A stretch of 64,000 bases of DNA from Microbacterium karelineae (GTDB lineage: Bacteria > Actinomycetota > Actinomycetes > Actinomycetales > Microbacteriaceae). The notes beneath the pieces are model-generated. The model made no database searches and was not told the DNA's origin. It was given only the letters and a program-made list of their open reading frames with translations. Where the stretch lies: contig NZ_WFIX01000186.1 in the NCBI RefSeq assembly GCF_009745985.1, positions 1 to 64,000 of the forward strand, in the 5' to 3' direction. Below are positions 31,725 to 40,962 of this stretch, piece after piece (the first letter of the stretch is position 1; each line of letters begins with the position of its first letter). A program made the translations under genes and the position numbers.

Positions 31725-33245
31725 ATGGTCAGCGAGGACCCCACCGAACCGCTCCTGCAGATGCAGGGCATCGTCAAGGCATTCCCGGGCGTGAGAGCGC
31801 TCGACGGAGTGGACCTCGACGTGCGCCCCGGAGAGGTGCACTGCCTCCTCGGCCAGAACGGCGCCGGGAAGTCGACGCTCATCAAGGTGCTCGCGGGGGC
31901 TCACCAGCCCACAGAGGGGACGATCCTCATCGACGGCGAGGCGATCGAGATCCCGGATCCCGTCGCCGCGCTCGGGCACGGCATCGCGACGATGTACCAG
32001 GAGCTCGACGTCGTCGACGGCCTGACGGTGGCCGAGAACATCTACCTCGGCCACGAGCTGGCCACAGTGGGCGTGACCCAGCGCCGCATGGCCGCAGAGC
32101 GCACGCGCGGGCTGATGGAGCGGCTCGGCCACGCCGAGATCGCACCGAACCGCATCGTCGGATCCCTGTCGGCAGCCGGCAAGCAGATCGTGTCGATGGC
32201 CCGCGCGCTCTCGCGCGACGCCAGGGTGATCGTCATGGACGAGCCGTCGGCGGTGCTCGACTCCGGCGAGGTCGACAACCTCTTCCGCGTCGTCGACGGC
32301 CTCACAGCGCAGGGCATCGCGATCATCTACATCTCGCACCGCCTCGAGGAGATCCGCCGCATCGGCGACCGCATCACCGTGATCAAGGACGGCCGCACGG
32401 TGAAGCGCGGCCTCGACGTCGCGTCGACCCCGACCGACGAGCTCATCCGGCTCATGACGGGCCGCGAGGTCGCCGAGGCGTTCCCCGAGCGCCCCGGTGT
32501 GCCGGCGGGCGCGCCGATCCGGCTCGAGGTCGACGGCCTGACCGCCCCCGGAGAGTTCTCGGACGTGTCGTTCACCGTGCGGGCGGGCGAGATCGTGGGC
32601 CTGGCCGGCCTCGTCGGATCCGGGAGGTCCGAGATCCTCGAGGCCGTGTACGGCGCGCGCCGCCCCGCCGCCGGCCGCGTCGCGATCGACGGGGAGCCGT
32701 TGCGGAGAGGATCCGTGGTCGGCGCCATCCGCGCCGGCATCGGGCTGGCCCCCGAAGAGCGCAAGAGCCAGGGACTGCTGCTCGACGAGCCCGTCTACCG
32801 CAACATCACGCTCTCGTCCTTCGCGCGCATCGCGAAGGCGGGCTGGCTCGACGAGCGCCGCGAGAAGGCGGAGTCGGCCGAGCAGGCCACGGCGCTCGAC
32901 CTGCGGCCGACGGGCGTCGAGCGCCCGATCCGCACGCTGTCGGGCGGCAACCAGCAGAAGGCGATGCTCGCCCGATGGCTCGTGCACGGCTGCGATGTGC
33001 TGCTGCTCGACGAGCCGACCCGCGGCGTCGACGTCGGCGCGCGCAGCGAGATCTACGCCCTCGTGCGGCGCCTCGCCGACGCCGGGACGGCGGTCCTCAT
33101 GGTGTCGAGCGAGATCCCCGAGGTGCTGGGGCTCGCCGATCGCGTGCTGGTGGTGTCCGAGGGGCGGATCGTGCACACCGCGCCCGCGCAGGAGATCGAC
33201 GAGCACCGCGTGCTCGACCTCGTCATGGAAGGAACGGACGCGTGA
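31725..33245 (+). CDS. Sugar ABC transporter ATP-binding protein (RbsA-type)
   Basis: A 506-residue double ABC ATPase for a ribose/galactose-type importer. The first cassette has Walker A GQNGAGKST and Walker B VIVMDEPSAVLD, but its signature segment reads GSLSAAGKQIVSMARAL, a relaxed form. The second has a degenerate P-loop (GLVGSGRSEI), an intact LSGGNQQKAMLARWL and LLLDEPTRGVDVG. This asymmetry is normal for RbsA/MglA proteins. It overlaps the permease by 4 bp (GTGA). Confidence 0.93.
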   Translation: MVSEDPTEPLLQMQGIVKAFPGVRALDGVDLDVRPGEVHCLLGQNGAGKSTLIKVLAGAHQPTEGTILIDGEAIEIPDPVAALGHGIATMYQELDVVDGLTVAENIYLGHELATVGVTQRRMAAERTRGLMERLGHAEIAPNRIVGSLSAAGKQIVSMARALSRDARVIVMDEPSAVLDSGEVDNLFRVVDGLTAQGIAIIYISHRLEEIRRIGDRITVIKDGRTVKRGLDVASTPTDELIRLMTGREVAEAFPERPGVPAGAPIRLEVDGLTAPGEFSDVSFTVRAGEIVGLAGLVGSGRSEILEAVYGARRPAAGRVAIDGEPLRRGSVVGAIRAGIGLAPEERKSQGLLLDEPVYRNITLSSFARIAKAGWLDERREKAESAEQATALDLRPTGVERPIRTLSGGNQQKAMLARWLVHGCDVLLLDEPTRGVDVGARSEIYALVRRLADAGTAVLMVSSEIPEVLGLADRVLVVSEGRIVHTAPAQEIDEHRVLDLVMEGTDA

Positions 33246-34249
33246 GCGAACAGGTGACCACCGCATCCCGGGAGAAGGGGCGGATCCGATCGATGCTGTC
33301 GGGCGCCGGCGGCCACAGCCTGGGGCTCATCGTGGCGCTCGTGCTGCTGTGCATCGTCGGGGCCATCACGGGAGGCGAGCGCTTCGTCGACATCGGCAAC
33401 CTGATGACGGTCCTGCGTCTGGCCGCCGTCTTCGGCGTGCTCGCCGTCGGGATGACGTTCGTCATCACCTCGGGCGGCATCGACCTCTCGGTCGGATCCG
33501 TGATGGGGCTGGCCACCGTCTGGGCCACCACGTGGGCGACGCAGAACATGGCCGGGAACGTCCACTGGCTCGTGATCGCCGTGACGGCGATCGTCGTCGG
33601 CACCGCAGCGGGACTCGTCAACGGTGTGATCGTCGCCTACGGGAAGGTGGTGCCGTTCATCGCGACACTCGCCATGCTCGCGGGGGCCCGCGGCCTGGCC
33701 GAGCTGATCTCGAACCGGCAGACGCAGCGCGTGACGGTCACGGAGTTCAGCGACTTCTTCCGGCTGGATCCGCTCGGCGTGCCGATCCTCGTCTGGATCT
33801 TCGCGGTGGTCGCCGTCGCGGGCTGGTTCCTGCTGAACCGCACGACGTTCGGGCGCCGCACCGTCGCGATCGGCGGCAACGCCGAGGCATCGCGGCTGGC
33901 GGGCATCAAGGTGCGCCGCCACATGCTGTACATCTATGGGCTGGCCGGCCTCACGGCGGGCATCGCCGCCGTCATGATGCTCGGGCGCACGGGCGCCGGC
34001 ACCTCGACGCACGGCATGCTCTACGAGCTCGAGGCCATCGCCATGGTCGTCGTCGGCGGCACGCTCCTCGCGGGCGGTCGCGGGACGATCTTCGGCACCG
34101 TCCTCGGCGTGCTCATCTTCACGGTCCTGACCAACATCTTCACGCTCAACAACATGTCGACATCGGCGCAGCTCGTCGCGAAGGGCGCCATCATCGTCGT
34201 CGCCGTGCTCCTGCAGCAGCGGTTCGCGGGTCGCCCGCGATCCACCTGA
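33242..34249 (+). CDS. Sugar ABC transporter permease (RbsC-type)
   Basis: A 335-residue membrane subunit with 8-10 hydrophobic segments and the RbsC signature GMTFVITSGGIDLSVGSVMGL near residue 75, FGRRTVAIGGNAEASRLAGIKV near 205 and a C-terminal GGTLLAGGRGTIFGTVLG block. GTG 33242 overlaps the ATPase stop. Forms the channel for the neighbouring binding protein. Confidence 0.93.
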   Translation: MSEQVTTASREKGRIRSMLSGAGGHSLGLIVALVLLCIVGAITGGERFVDIGNLMTVLRLAAVFGVLAVGMTFVITSGGIDLSVGSVMGLATVWATTWATQNMAGNVHWLVIAVTAIVVGTAAGLVNGVIVAYGKVVPFIATLAMLAGARGLAELISNRQTQRVTVTEFSDFFRLDPLGVPILVWIFAVVAVAGWFLLNRTTFGRRTVAIGGNAEASRLAGIKVRRHMLYIYGLAGLTAGIAAVMMLGRTGAGTSTHGMLYELEAIAMVVVGGTLLAGGRGTIFGTVLGVLIFTVLTNIFTLNNMSTSAQLVAKGAIIVVAVLLQQRFAGRPRST

Positions 34250-34307
34250 CCGCACGCGCGACGTCCTCCCACAGCACACACCCACGGATGGAATCGAGGA
34301 AGATCAG

Positions 34308-35369
34308 ATGTCCGAACGCACCATCAGGCGCCGCATGGTCGCCGTCCCCGCCGCGCTCGCCGCGGGCGCACTCCTGCTGACCGGCTGCCTCGGCGGCGAA
34401 CCGCCCGAGGAGGAGACCACGGGCGGCGGCACGACCACCAGCTCGGGTGGCGGCACCGCCAACGACGAGACCGGCGAGACCGTCACGATCGGGTTCTCGG
34501 CGCCTGCCGCCGATCACGGCTGGATGGGCGCCATCTCGAGCGCCGCACTTGAGACCGCCGAGCAGTACGACGACATCGAGCTGCGCCAGGCCGAGGCGAC
34601 GAACGACGTCAACATGCAGATCAGCCACATCGAGCAGTTCATCAACGAGGGCGTGGACGCCATCGTGCTGCTGCCGTTCGACGGCGACGCCCTGACGGAG
34701 GTCGCTCTCGACGCGATGGAGGCGGGGATCCCCGTCATCAACGTCGACCGCGAGTTCTCGAGCCCCTTCGCGTCCCGTGTGACGATCCTCGGCGACAACT
34801 ACGGCATGGGCGTCTCGGCGGGCACGTACATCTGCGAGGAGCTCGGCGACCAGCCGGATGCCGTCGTCGCAGAGATCCAGGGCATCGCGAACCTGCCGCT
34901 CACACAGGATCGCTCGCAGGGCTTCGCCGATGCGCTCGACGACTGCGGCCTGTCCGTCTCGACGCAGGTCGCCGCCGACTTCACCATCCAGGGCGGCGAG
35001 ACGGCGACGTCGAACCTGCTGCAGGCGGAGCCGGAGATCGACGCCATCTGGAACCACGACGACGATCAGGGCATCGGCGTCCTGGCGGCGATCGAGAACG
35101 CCGGTCGCGACGAGTTCTTCATGGTCGGCGGCGCCGGATCCCTCGACGTGATGGAGCAGATCCAGGCCGGCGACACGGTCATGCAGGCGACGGTCGTCTA
35201 CCCGTCGACGCAGGCGGCCGACGGCATCAAGCTGGCCCGACTGGTCGCGCAGGACAAGGACTTCTCGGACCTCGCCTCGGCCGATGTGCCGCGGATGATC
35301 CAGCTCAACGCGCCCGTCGTCACGGCCGAGAACGTCGAGCACTACCTCGAGATCGGCTTCCGGTCCTGA
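34308..35369 (+). CDS. Sugar ABC transporter substrate-binding lipoprotein (RbsB-type)
   Basis: A 353-residue lipoprotein: signal with lipobox LLTGC (about residues 22-26), then a Gly/Thr/Ser-rich linker and a periplasmic-binding-protein type 1 fold (VTIGFSAPAADHGWMGAIS, DAIVLLPFDGDALTEV, GIPVINVDREF, GDNYGMG, DAIWNHDDDQGIGVL). It follows the permease by 58 bp with an AGGAAG-type site. Ligand is likely a sugar or cyclitol; the aromatic and acidic pocket residues do not identify it. Confidence 0.92.
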   Translation: MSERTIRRRMVAVPAALAAGALLLTGCLGGEPPEEETTGGGTTTSSGGGTANDETGETVTIGFSAPAADHGWMGAISSAALETAEQYDDIELRQAEATNDVNMQISHIEQFINEGVDAIVLLPFDGDALTEVALDAMEAGIPVINVDREFSSPFASRVTILGDNYGMGVSAGTYICEELGDQPDAVVAEIQGIANLPLTQDRSQGFADALDDCGLSVSTQVAADFTIQGGETATSNLLQAEPEIDAIWNHDDDQGIGVLAAIENAGRDEFFMVGGAGSLDVMEQIQAGDTVMQATVVYPSTQAADGIKLARLVAQDKDFSDLASADVPRMIQLNAPVVTAENVEHYLEIGFRS

Positions 35370-35381
35370 CCGCCTGACCCC

Positions 35382-35405
35382 GGCGGCGGGGCCGACCCCG
35401 CCGCC
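35382..35405 (+). terminator. Intra-operon hairpin after binding-protein gene
   Basis: GGCGGCGGGG, loop CCGA, CCCCGCCGCC: perfect 10-bp stem 13 bp after the binding-protein stop and before the next gene. Such hairpins often stabilise the binding-protein mRNA and reduce read-through into downstream genes. Confidence 0.65.
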
Positions 35406-35450
35406 CGGTCCGCGCCCGCGGGCCGACCACACGAGAGAAGGAATCAGTAC

Positions 35451-36617
35451 ATGAGCGAACCAGTACGCGCCCCCCTCCGCGTCGCGATGATCGGATACGG
35501 ATTCATGGGGGCCGCGCACTCCCAGGCGTGGCGCACCGCGCCGCGGGTGTTCGACCTGCCGCGCGACATCGAGATGTCGGTGATCGTGGGCCGGAACGAG
35601 GACGCGGTGGCGTCGGCCGCCGCGAAGTGGGGGTGGGCCGAGGCCGCGACCGATTGGCGGGAGGTCGTCGCGCGCGACGACCTCGACGTGATCGACATCG
35701 TCACGCCGGGCCACTCGCACGACGAGATCGCGATCGCCGCTCTCGAGGCCGGCAAGCACGTGCTGTGCGAGAAGCCGCTCGCGAACACGGTCGAGGATGC
35801 CGACCGCATGGCCGCCGCCGCGCGCGGGTCCGATGGCGTCGCGATGCTCGGCTTCACGTATCGCCGCGTCCCCGCCCTCACCCGCGCGCGCGACCTCATC
35901 GCCGAGGGGCGGATCGGCACGGTGCAACAGGTGCGCTCCGCGTACCGGCAGGACTGGCTGGTCGACCCCGAGGCGCCGCTCTCGTGGCGTCTGAAGAAGG
36001 ACGAGGCCGGCGCGGGGTCGCTCGGCGACATCGGCGGCCACGCCGTCGACCTGGTGCAGTTCCTCACGGGGCAGCAGCTGACGACGGTCTCGGGCGTCAT
36101 CGAGACGATCGTGAAGCAGCGCCCCGTCGAGACCGAGCGCGTCGGGATCGCGGGCAAGGGCGGCGACGAGTACGGCGACGTCACGGTCGACGACGTCGCC
36201 ATCTTCACGGGGCGCCTCTCCGGCGGCGCGCTCGCGGCGTTCGAGGCGACACGCTTCGCGACGGGCCGCAAGAACGAGCTGACGGTGGAGATCTCGGGTT
36301 CCGCGGGCGCGATCGCGTTCAACCTCGAGAGCATGAACGAACTGCAGGTGTACGACCGCACGGCGCCCGACGGCGAGCAGGGGTTCACCCGCGTCATCGT
36401 GACGGAGCCCGGCCACCCGTACCTCGAGGGGTGGTGGCCGACGGGGCACATGCTCGGATACGAGCACGCCTTCAGCCACCAGGTGAAGGACTTCGTCGAC
36501 GCGATCGCGGACGGATCCGCGCCGACGCCCACATTCGACGACGGCGCGCAGGTGCAGCGCGTGCTCGCGGCCGTCGAGGAGAGCTCGGCCGCCGACGCCC
36601 GCTGGACCGCCGTCTGA
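35451..36617 (+). CDS. Gfo/Idh/MocA-family dehydrogenase
   Basis: A 388-residue NAD(P)-dependent sugar or cyclitol dehydrogenase. The Rossmann fingerprint is [17 protein letters not shown]. The catalytic lysine motif is EKPLAN at about residue 105. The substrate-side residues lie in [14 protein letters not shown]. It follows the ABC importer and precedes a TIM-barrel isomerase. In rhizobia the analogous ThuB protein oxidises the 3-hydroxyl of disaccharides; the nearby ThuA-like gene makes a similar 3-keto pathway plausible. Confidence 0.92.
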   Translation: MSEPVRAPLRVAMIGYGFMGAAHSQAWRTAPRVFDLPRDIEMSVIVGRNEDAVASAAAKWGWAEAATDWREVVARDDLDVIDIVTPGHSHDEIAIAALEAGKHVLCEKPLANTVEDADRMAAAARGSDGVAMLGFTYRRVPALTRARDLIAEGRIGTVQQVRSAYRQDWLVDPEAPLSWRLKKDEAGAGSLGDIGGHAVDLVQFLTGQQLTTVSGVIETIVKQRPVETERVGIAGKGGDEYGDVTVDDVAIFTGRLSGGALAAFEATRFATGRKNELTVEISGSAGAIAFNLESMNELQVYDRTAPDGEQGFTRVIVTEPGHPYLEGWWPTGHMLGYEHAFSHQVKDFVDAIADGSAPTPTFDDGAQVQRVLAAVEESSAADARWTAV

Positions 36618-36643
36618 CCGGCCGATCTCAGGAGGAGAAGCAC

Positions 36644-37645
36644 ATGACGAGACCGATCACTCTGTTCACCGGCCAGTGGGCCGATCTGCCGTTCGAGGAG
36701 GTCTGCCGCCTCGCGGGCGAGTGGGGCTACGACGGGCTCGAGATCGCCTGCTGGGGCGACCACCTCGACCCGTCCCGCTGGGACGACGACGCCTACATCG
36801 CGGACCGCAAGGCGATCCTCGAGCGCAACGGCCTGAAGGTGTGGACGATCGCGAACCACCTCACGGGCCAGGCCGTATGCGACGACCCGATCGATCAGCG
36901 GCACCAGGACATCCTGGCCGACCGCGTCTGGGGCGACGGGGATGCCGAAGGCGTGCGTCAGCGCGCCGCGGAGGAGCTGAAGAACACCGCGCGCCTCGCC
37001 GCGAGGCTGGGCGTGACGACCGTCACGGGCTTCACCGGGTCGTCGATCTGGAAGTACGTCGCGATGTTCCCGCCCGTCGGCGACGAGGCCATCGAGGCCG
37101 GCTATCAGGACTTCGCCGACCGATGGAACCCGATCATCGACGTGTTCGAAGAGGAGGGCGTGCGCTTCGCGCTCGAGGTGCACCCGTCCGAGATCGCGTA
37201 CGACTACTGGACGGCGAAGCGCACGCTCGAGGCGATCGGGCACCGCCCGGGCTTCGGGATCAACTTCGATCCGTCGCACTTCATGTGGCAGCAGCTCGAC
37301 CCCGTGGCCTTCGTGCTCGACTTCGCCGACCACATCCTGCACGTGCACGTGAAGGAGTCGGTGACGAACCTCGACGGCCGCAACGGCGTGCTGGGATCCC
37401 ATCTGCCGTGGGCCAACCCGCGTCGCGGCTGGACCTTCGTCTCGACGGGTCATGGCGAGGTGCCGTGGGAGCCGCTGTTCCGTGCGCTCAATGCGATCGG
37501 CTACGAGGGCCCCACGAGCGTCGAGTGGGAGGACGCCGGCATGGATCGCCTGCAGGGCGCGCCGGAGGCCCTCGAGTTCGTGCGGAAGCTCAACGCGATC
37601 ACGCCGCCGGAGGCATCGTTCGACGCGGCGTTCAGCACCAAGTAG
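36644..37645 (+). CDS. Sugar phosphate isomerase/epimerase-family TIM barrel
   Basis: A 333-residue AP-endonuclease-2-like TIM barrel. Metal-ligand candidates are E in [12 protein letters not shown] in [11 protein letters not shown] in HVHVKES and E in TSVEWEDAG. An AGGAGGAG site lies at 36630-36637, 6 bases before ATG 36644. Members act as isomerases or epimerases on keto sugars or inositol derivatives, and related proteins beta-eliminate 3-keto glycosides. Last gene of the operon; a 16-bp-stem terminator follows. Confidence 0.88.
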   Translation: MTRPITLFTGQWADLPFEEVCRLAGEWGYDGLEIACWGDHLDPSRWDDDAYIADRKAILERNGLKVWTIANHLTGQAVCDDPIDQRHQDILADRVWGDGDAEGVRQRAAEELKNTARLAARLGVTTVTGFTGSSIWKYVAMFPPVGDEAIEAGYQDFADRWNPIIDVFEEEGVRFALEVHPSEIAYDYWTAKRTLEAIGHRPGFGINFDPSHFMWQQLDPVAFVLDFADHILHVHVKESVTNLDGRNGVLGSHLPWANPRRGWTFVSTGHGEVPWEPLFRALNAIGYEGPTSVEWEDAGMDRLQGAPEALEFVRKLNAITPPEASFDAAFSTK

Positions 37646-37653
37646 GGGCGCAT

Positions 37654-37695
37654 CGTGTCGCGGGCGGCGGATCCAGCCGCGCCGCCCGCGACACG
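37654..37695. terminator. Bidirectional terminator between convergent genes
   Basis: CGTGTCGCGGGCGGCG, 10-base loop, CGCCGCCCGCGACACG: a perfect 16-bp stem filling the gap between the TIM-barrel stop and the convergent lytic-protein stop. Confidence 0.85.
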
Positions 37696-37697
37696 GA

Positions 37698-38534
37698 TCA
37701 GTACCAGTTGACCGACTGCGAGTGACCCCACGCGGCGCAGGGGGTGCCGTAGGTCGCGGAGATGTACTGCAGGCCCCACGTGATCTGCGTCGCGGCGTTC
37801 GTCGCCCAGTCGTCCGCGACGGTGCCCATCTTGCTGCCGGGCAGCGACTGCGGGATGCCGTATGCGCCGCTCGACGGGTTCGCGGCCTGGTAGTTCCAGC
37901 CCGACTCCTTCGTCCACAGCAGGTCGAGGCAGCCGAACTGGTCGGATCCCCAGCCGTAGGTGTCGAGAGCGAGCTGCTGGGCCGTGGCCTTCGCCCCGTC
38001 GACGGTGTTCGCATCGGCGAGGGCCTCGGCTGCCGCCTTCTCCTCGGCGGCGGCGGCCGCGGCGGCTTCCTCCTGCTCCTTGCGCTCCTGCTCGGCCTTC
38101 TCGGCCTGCTCGCGCTCGTATTCCGTCACCTCGACGGTGAGCTCCTCGATCGCCGCGCTGGCATCGGCCGTCGCGTCGCTCGCGACATACGCCGGCATGC
38201 CCTCGTAGTTCTCGAGGTACTCGACGGACGCCGTGAGGCCGGAGGTGTCGACCTTGTCCTCCGCGCGCTTCAGCAGGCTCTTCGCGGCGTCGAGGGTCTC
38301 CTGCGCCTCAGCGGCGGTCTCGCCCGAGGCGAGCTCGACGGTGCCCGCGTCCTCGCGCGGAAGCGGCGTGTCCATCGCATACGCCGCGGTGCCGGATCCG
38401 ACGGCGAGGACGCCGACCGCGAGTGCGGAGACGAGGCCGATCCGCGTGCGGCGGCGTTCGCGCTCGCGGCGGAGCAGGCTGAGGTGGTTCGCGCGGGGGA
38501 AGGGGGTGAGCAGGGGCGTCTCGTCAGTCGTCAT
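37698..38534 (-). CDS. Secreted transglycosylase-like protein with coiled coil
   Basis: A 278-residue exported protein. After a basic N-terminus there is a signal/anchor helix (about residues 30-52), then a long Glu/Ala/Gln-rich coiled coil (about 65-190). The C-terminal lysozyme-like domain contains LLWTKESGWNYQAANPSSGAYGIPQ and ends HSQSVNWY, as in aggregation-promoting-factor and resuscitation-factor-like proteins. The glutamate in KESGW is the likely catalytic residue. It probably remodels peptidoglycan. A long 5' region with an MtrA-like repeat precedes it. Confidence 0.88.
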   Translation of the reverse strand: MTTDETPLLTPFPRANHLSLLRRERERRRTRIGLVSALAVGVLAVGSGTAAYAMDTPLPREDAGTVELASGETAAEAQETLDAAKSLLKRAEDKVDTSGLTASVEYLENYEGMPAYVASDATADASAAIEELTVEVTEYEREQAEKAEQERKEQEEAAAAAAAEEKAAAEALADANTVDGAKATAQQLALDTYGWGSDQFGCLDLLWTKESGWNYQAANPSSGAYGIPQSLPGSKMGTVADDWATNAATQITWGLQYISATYGTPCAAWGHSQSVNWY

Positions 38535-38793
38535 CCGGGAAATCGTCCAAAGATCTGTGCGGGGGATCGCAGTCGGGTCGCTGCGGGGCGTCGGTCGGTG
38601 CGCCTCAGGGTGCGCTGGCACGTCCGCCGGTCATCGACGATGCGGCGCGATTCTGGGTGCGCGCGCGGAGAACCCCCGGTATCGTCCGGATTCGCACGTG
38701 GGAGACCCCGATCGGGCCGGAAACCTGAGAACGCGCGTCAGATACCCGCGATCCGCGTCACGGCGCCGATCGCGCGGGTCTGTCACCTTTTGA

Positions 38794-38810
38794 TAACGAA
38801 CAGGTAACGA
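38794..38810. promoter_or_regulatory. TAACGA direct repeat, MtrA-like box
   Basis: TAACGA occurs at 38794 and 38805, an 11-bp pitch, within the 323-bp gap upstream of the lytic-protein gene. MtrA controls cell-wall hydrolase genes in several actinobacteria through GTAAC-type direct repeats. The remaining 5' region (38535-38780) is GC-rich with no riboswitch I can recognise. Confidence 0.4.
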
Positions 38811-38857
38811 CCGGGCTCTCTGAGTCTCCTGCGAGAGCGGTGAGAGCGGCGCCGCGA

Positions 38858-39058
38858 CTACAGCTCGGCGCCGTTGTCGTCCTTGTCGTAGATGCCCTGG
38901 TTGCCGCCGCGTTTCGACTCGAAGGAGATGAGTGCGCCGATCCCGACGAGCACGCCGATCGTGCCGCCGAGCCAGGGGCTGCCGAGGATCGAGCCGATGA
39001 GGACGGCCAGGGCGAACAGACCGATCGCGATGAGGATCCTGCGGGCGCGCGGCGACAT
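38858..39058 (-). CDS. Small two-helix membrane protein
   Basis: A 66-residue protein with a basic start (MSPRARR), two hydrophobic helices (about residues 8-24 and 30-46) and a polar tail ending DKDDNGAEL. No family recognised. It lies between the DNA glycosylase gene and the lytic-protein promoter region, on the same strand. Confidence 0.65.
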   Translation of the reverse strand: MSPRARRILIAIGLFALAVLIGSILGSPWLGGTIGVLVGIGALISFESKRGGNQGIYDKDDNGAEL

Positions 39059-39114
39059 GCCTCCATTGTGGCGCGGATCGCGGGATCTGGGGCCGCGAGG
39101 CGCGGGGCCGCGGC

Positions 39115-40050
39115 TCATCGCGCCCGGTGGTCTTCGACGTGCAGGCGCGGCCCGCGGCGCGGCTCGACGACGCCGGCCGCGAGGATCAGGCGGATGACGC
39201 GCTGACGCTGCCCCCGCCACGGCTCGAGCAGTGCGAGCATGCCGTCGTCGTCGGTGCGCGAGCCGGCGAGGGCAGAGCCCACGTGGTGTGCGAGGTGGAA
39301 GTCGCCCACGCTGACCGCGTCGGGGTCGCCGAACGCGCGGATCCGCGTCTCGGCGGCCGTCCACGGCCCGACGCCGGGCAGTGACGTGAGGACCGCGCCG
39401 CGCGCGTCGCCCGAAGGCGCCGTCGCGAGCGCGCGCTCGAGCGACGCGCCACGCGCCGCCGCGCGGACGAGGGTGCGTGCCTGCGGGGGCTCGAGACCCG
39501 CACGGTGCCACGCCCACGAGGGGATCCGCCGCCACGCCTCGGCTGGCGGGGGTGCGAAGAGCGCGCGCGGGGAGGGCCCCGGCGCGCGCTCGCCGAAGCC
39601 CGCCACGAGCCGCCGCCAGGCGCCGAACGCCTGGCGCACCGTGACCTTCTGCTCGATGACGGCCTGCGCCAGCGCCTCGAAGGGCGCGTCGGTGCGGGTC
39701 AGCCGCAGGCCCGGATGGCGCCGGTGCGCCTCGGCGATGAGCGGGTGGTGCGACGCGTCGAACTCGTCGACGTCATCGCCCGCCCCGCACAGCGCCGGCA
39801 CCTGCGCGATCGCCCTCTCGCGTCCCGGACCCCAGGCGGCGGTCCGCACGGATCCGTCGGCGAGCTGCGAGAGCGCGAGGGTCGCGACGCCGTCCGGTGT
39901 GCGCACCGCTCGCCAGATCACGCCGCCTGCCAGCGCCTGCGTCGGGTCGCCCGGCCCGCGCTGGAGCGAGCCGACCGTCACCCGCAGATCGAGCGGCCCG
40001 CGCGGCGCATACCGCGCCTGCAGCGGCGATTCGCGAACGGTGGTGAGCAT
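39115..40050 (-). CDS. AlkA-type DNA-3-methyladenine glycosylase
   Basis: A 311-residue base-excision enzyme of the HhH-GPD superfamily. The helix-hairpin-helix is LTSLPGVGPWTAAETRIRAFG, followed by the catalytic aspartate in VSVGDFHLAHHVG. No C-terminal iron-sulfur cysteines are present, fitting AlkA rather than MutY or Nth. The start is ATG 40050, which removes an unrelated upstream extension. Confidence 0.87.
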   Translation of the reverse strand: MLTTVRESPLQARYAPRGPLDLRVTVGSLQRGPGDPTQALAGGVIWRAVRTPDGVATLALSQLADGSVRTAAWGPGRERAIAQVPALCGAGDDVDEFDASHHPLIAEAHRRHPGLRLTRTDAPFEALAQAVIEQKVTVRQAFGAWRRLVAGFGERAPGPSPRALFAPPPAEAWRRIPSWAWHRAGLEPPQARTLVRAAARGASLERALATAPSGDARGAVLTSLPGVGPWTAAETRIRAFGDPDAVSVGDFHLAHHVGSALAGSRTDDDGMLALLEPWRGQRQRVIRLILAAGVVEPRRGPRLHVEDHRAR

Positions 40051-40185
40051 GGCTGTCACGTTATGCCTGACCACCGACAGAAGAGAACACACGGGCCGTG
40101 AGGCGCGCGTCCCGTCAGGAGACTGGTCGGTTCCCGGGAGGGTGACCCGAATCCCACCGAGGCGTCGCGCGCTCGCGGATGCCCG

Positions 40186-40962
40186 TCAGAAGCGATCGGG
40201 CGAGGGGGCGCCGGCGCCGTAGCGGATCGTGACGTCGGCGTGGCGGTCGAAGCGGTATCCGATGCCGCGCACCGTGCGCACGATGTCCTCGTACCGGCTG
40301 AGCTTCGCGCGCAGCCGGCGCACATGCACGTCGATCGTGCGCTCGCCGGGGGCGTCGTCGTCGCCCGTCTGCCACAGCGAGTCGACGAGCTCGGCGCGCT
40401 CGATCGTGCGGCCCTCGCGCAGCACGAGGTACTGCAGCAGCTCGAACTCCTTGTAGGTGAGGGCCGCGCTCTCGCCGTCGATCGTCACGCGCTTGCGCGA
40501 GATGTCGACGACGACGCCCGAGTCGGCGTCGCGCGCGGGTGCCTCGGCGCGGACGCGTGCGACGGCTCCCGGCTCCTTGAGCGCGAGCCGGACGATGTCG
40601 ATGTCGCGGCCGCCCGCGTCCTGTGGCGCGAGCGCGACCGTCGCATAGGTGTCGGCGCGCGGGGAGAGGTCGGCGATCGTGCGGCGCAGGGCGTCGACGA
40701 GCACGTTGAGGCTCACACCGTCGGCGGCCGCCGAGGCCTCGTCGAGCCCGACGTAGAGGGCGAATCCGCGCGGTTCGGTGCCGGCGGGCAGGCCCGCCGT
40801 CGTCTGGGCAGGCTGGGGCGCGGGGGTGTCGTTCACGATGCGGCCGTTCGAGGGATGTGCCGTGCGGGAAGCCTGCTGCTCACGGAGTGAGGGTACCGCG
40901 TGCAGGTGCGTCGCGCGGGTCGGTCGGGCGGTGCGGATGGCGGGTGCGGTGAGGGTGGTCAT
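40186..40962 (-). CDS. Orphan OmpR/PhoB-type winged-helix regulator without receiver
   Basis: A 258-residue protein. The C-terminal 100 residues form a PhoB-type wHTH: VTIDGESAALTYKEFELLQYLVLREGRTIERAELVDSLW and TIDVHVRRLRAKL...VRTVRGIGYRF. The N-terminal part lacks the aspartate pocket of a receiver domain. It is instead a Pro/Ala-rich linker and an ALYVGLDEASAAADGVSLNVLVDALR segment of unknown fold. No kinase gene is adjacent. This type of regulator is common in Microbacteriaceae; target unknown. Confidence 0.8.
   Translation of the reverse strand: MTTLTAPAIRTARPTRATHLHAVPSLREQQASRTAHPSNGRIVNDTPAPQPAQTTAGLPAGTEPRGFALYVGLDEASAAADGVSLNVLVDALRRTIADLSPRADTYATVALAPQDAGGRDIDIVRLALKEPGAVARVRAEAPARDADSGVVVDISRKRVTIDGESAALTYKEFELLQYLVLREGRTIERAELVDSLWQTGDDDAPGERTIDVHVRRLRAKLSRYEDIVRTVRGIGYRFDRHADVTIRYGAGAPSPDRF

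Noticed and set aside
38535-38857. A c-di-AMP (ydaO) riboswitch upstream of the secreted lytic protein
   Set aside because: Such switches precede Rpf-type genes in actinobacteria, but the conserved aptamer blocks are not recognisable in the correct orientation.
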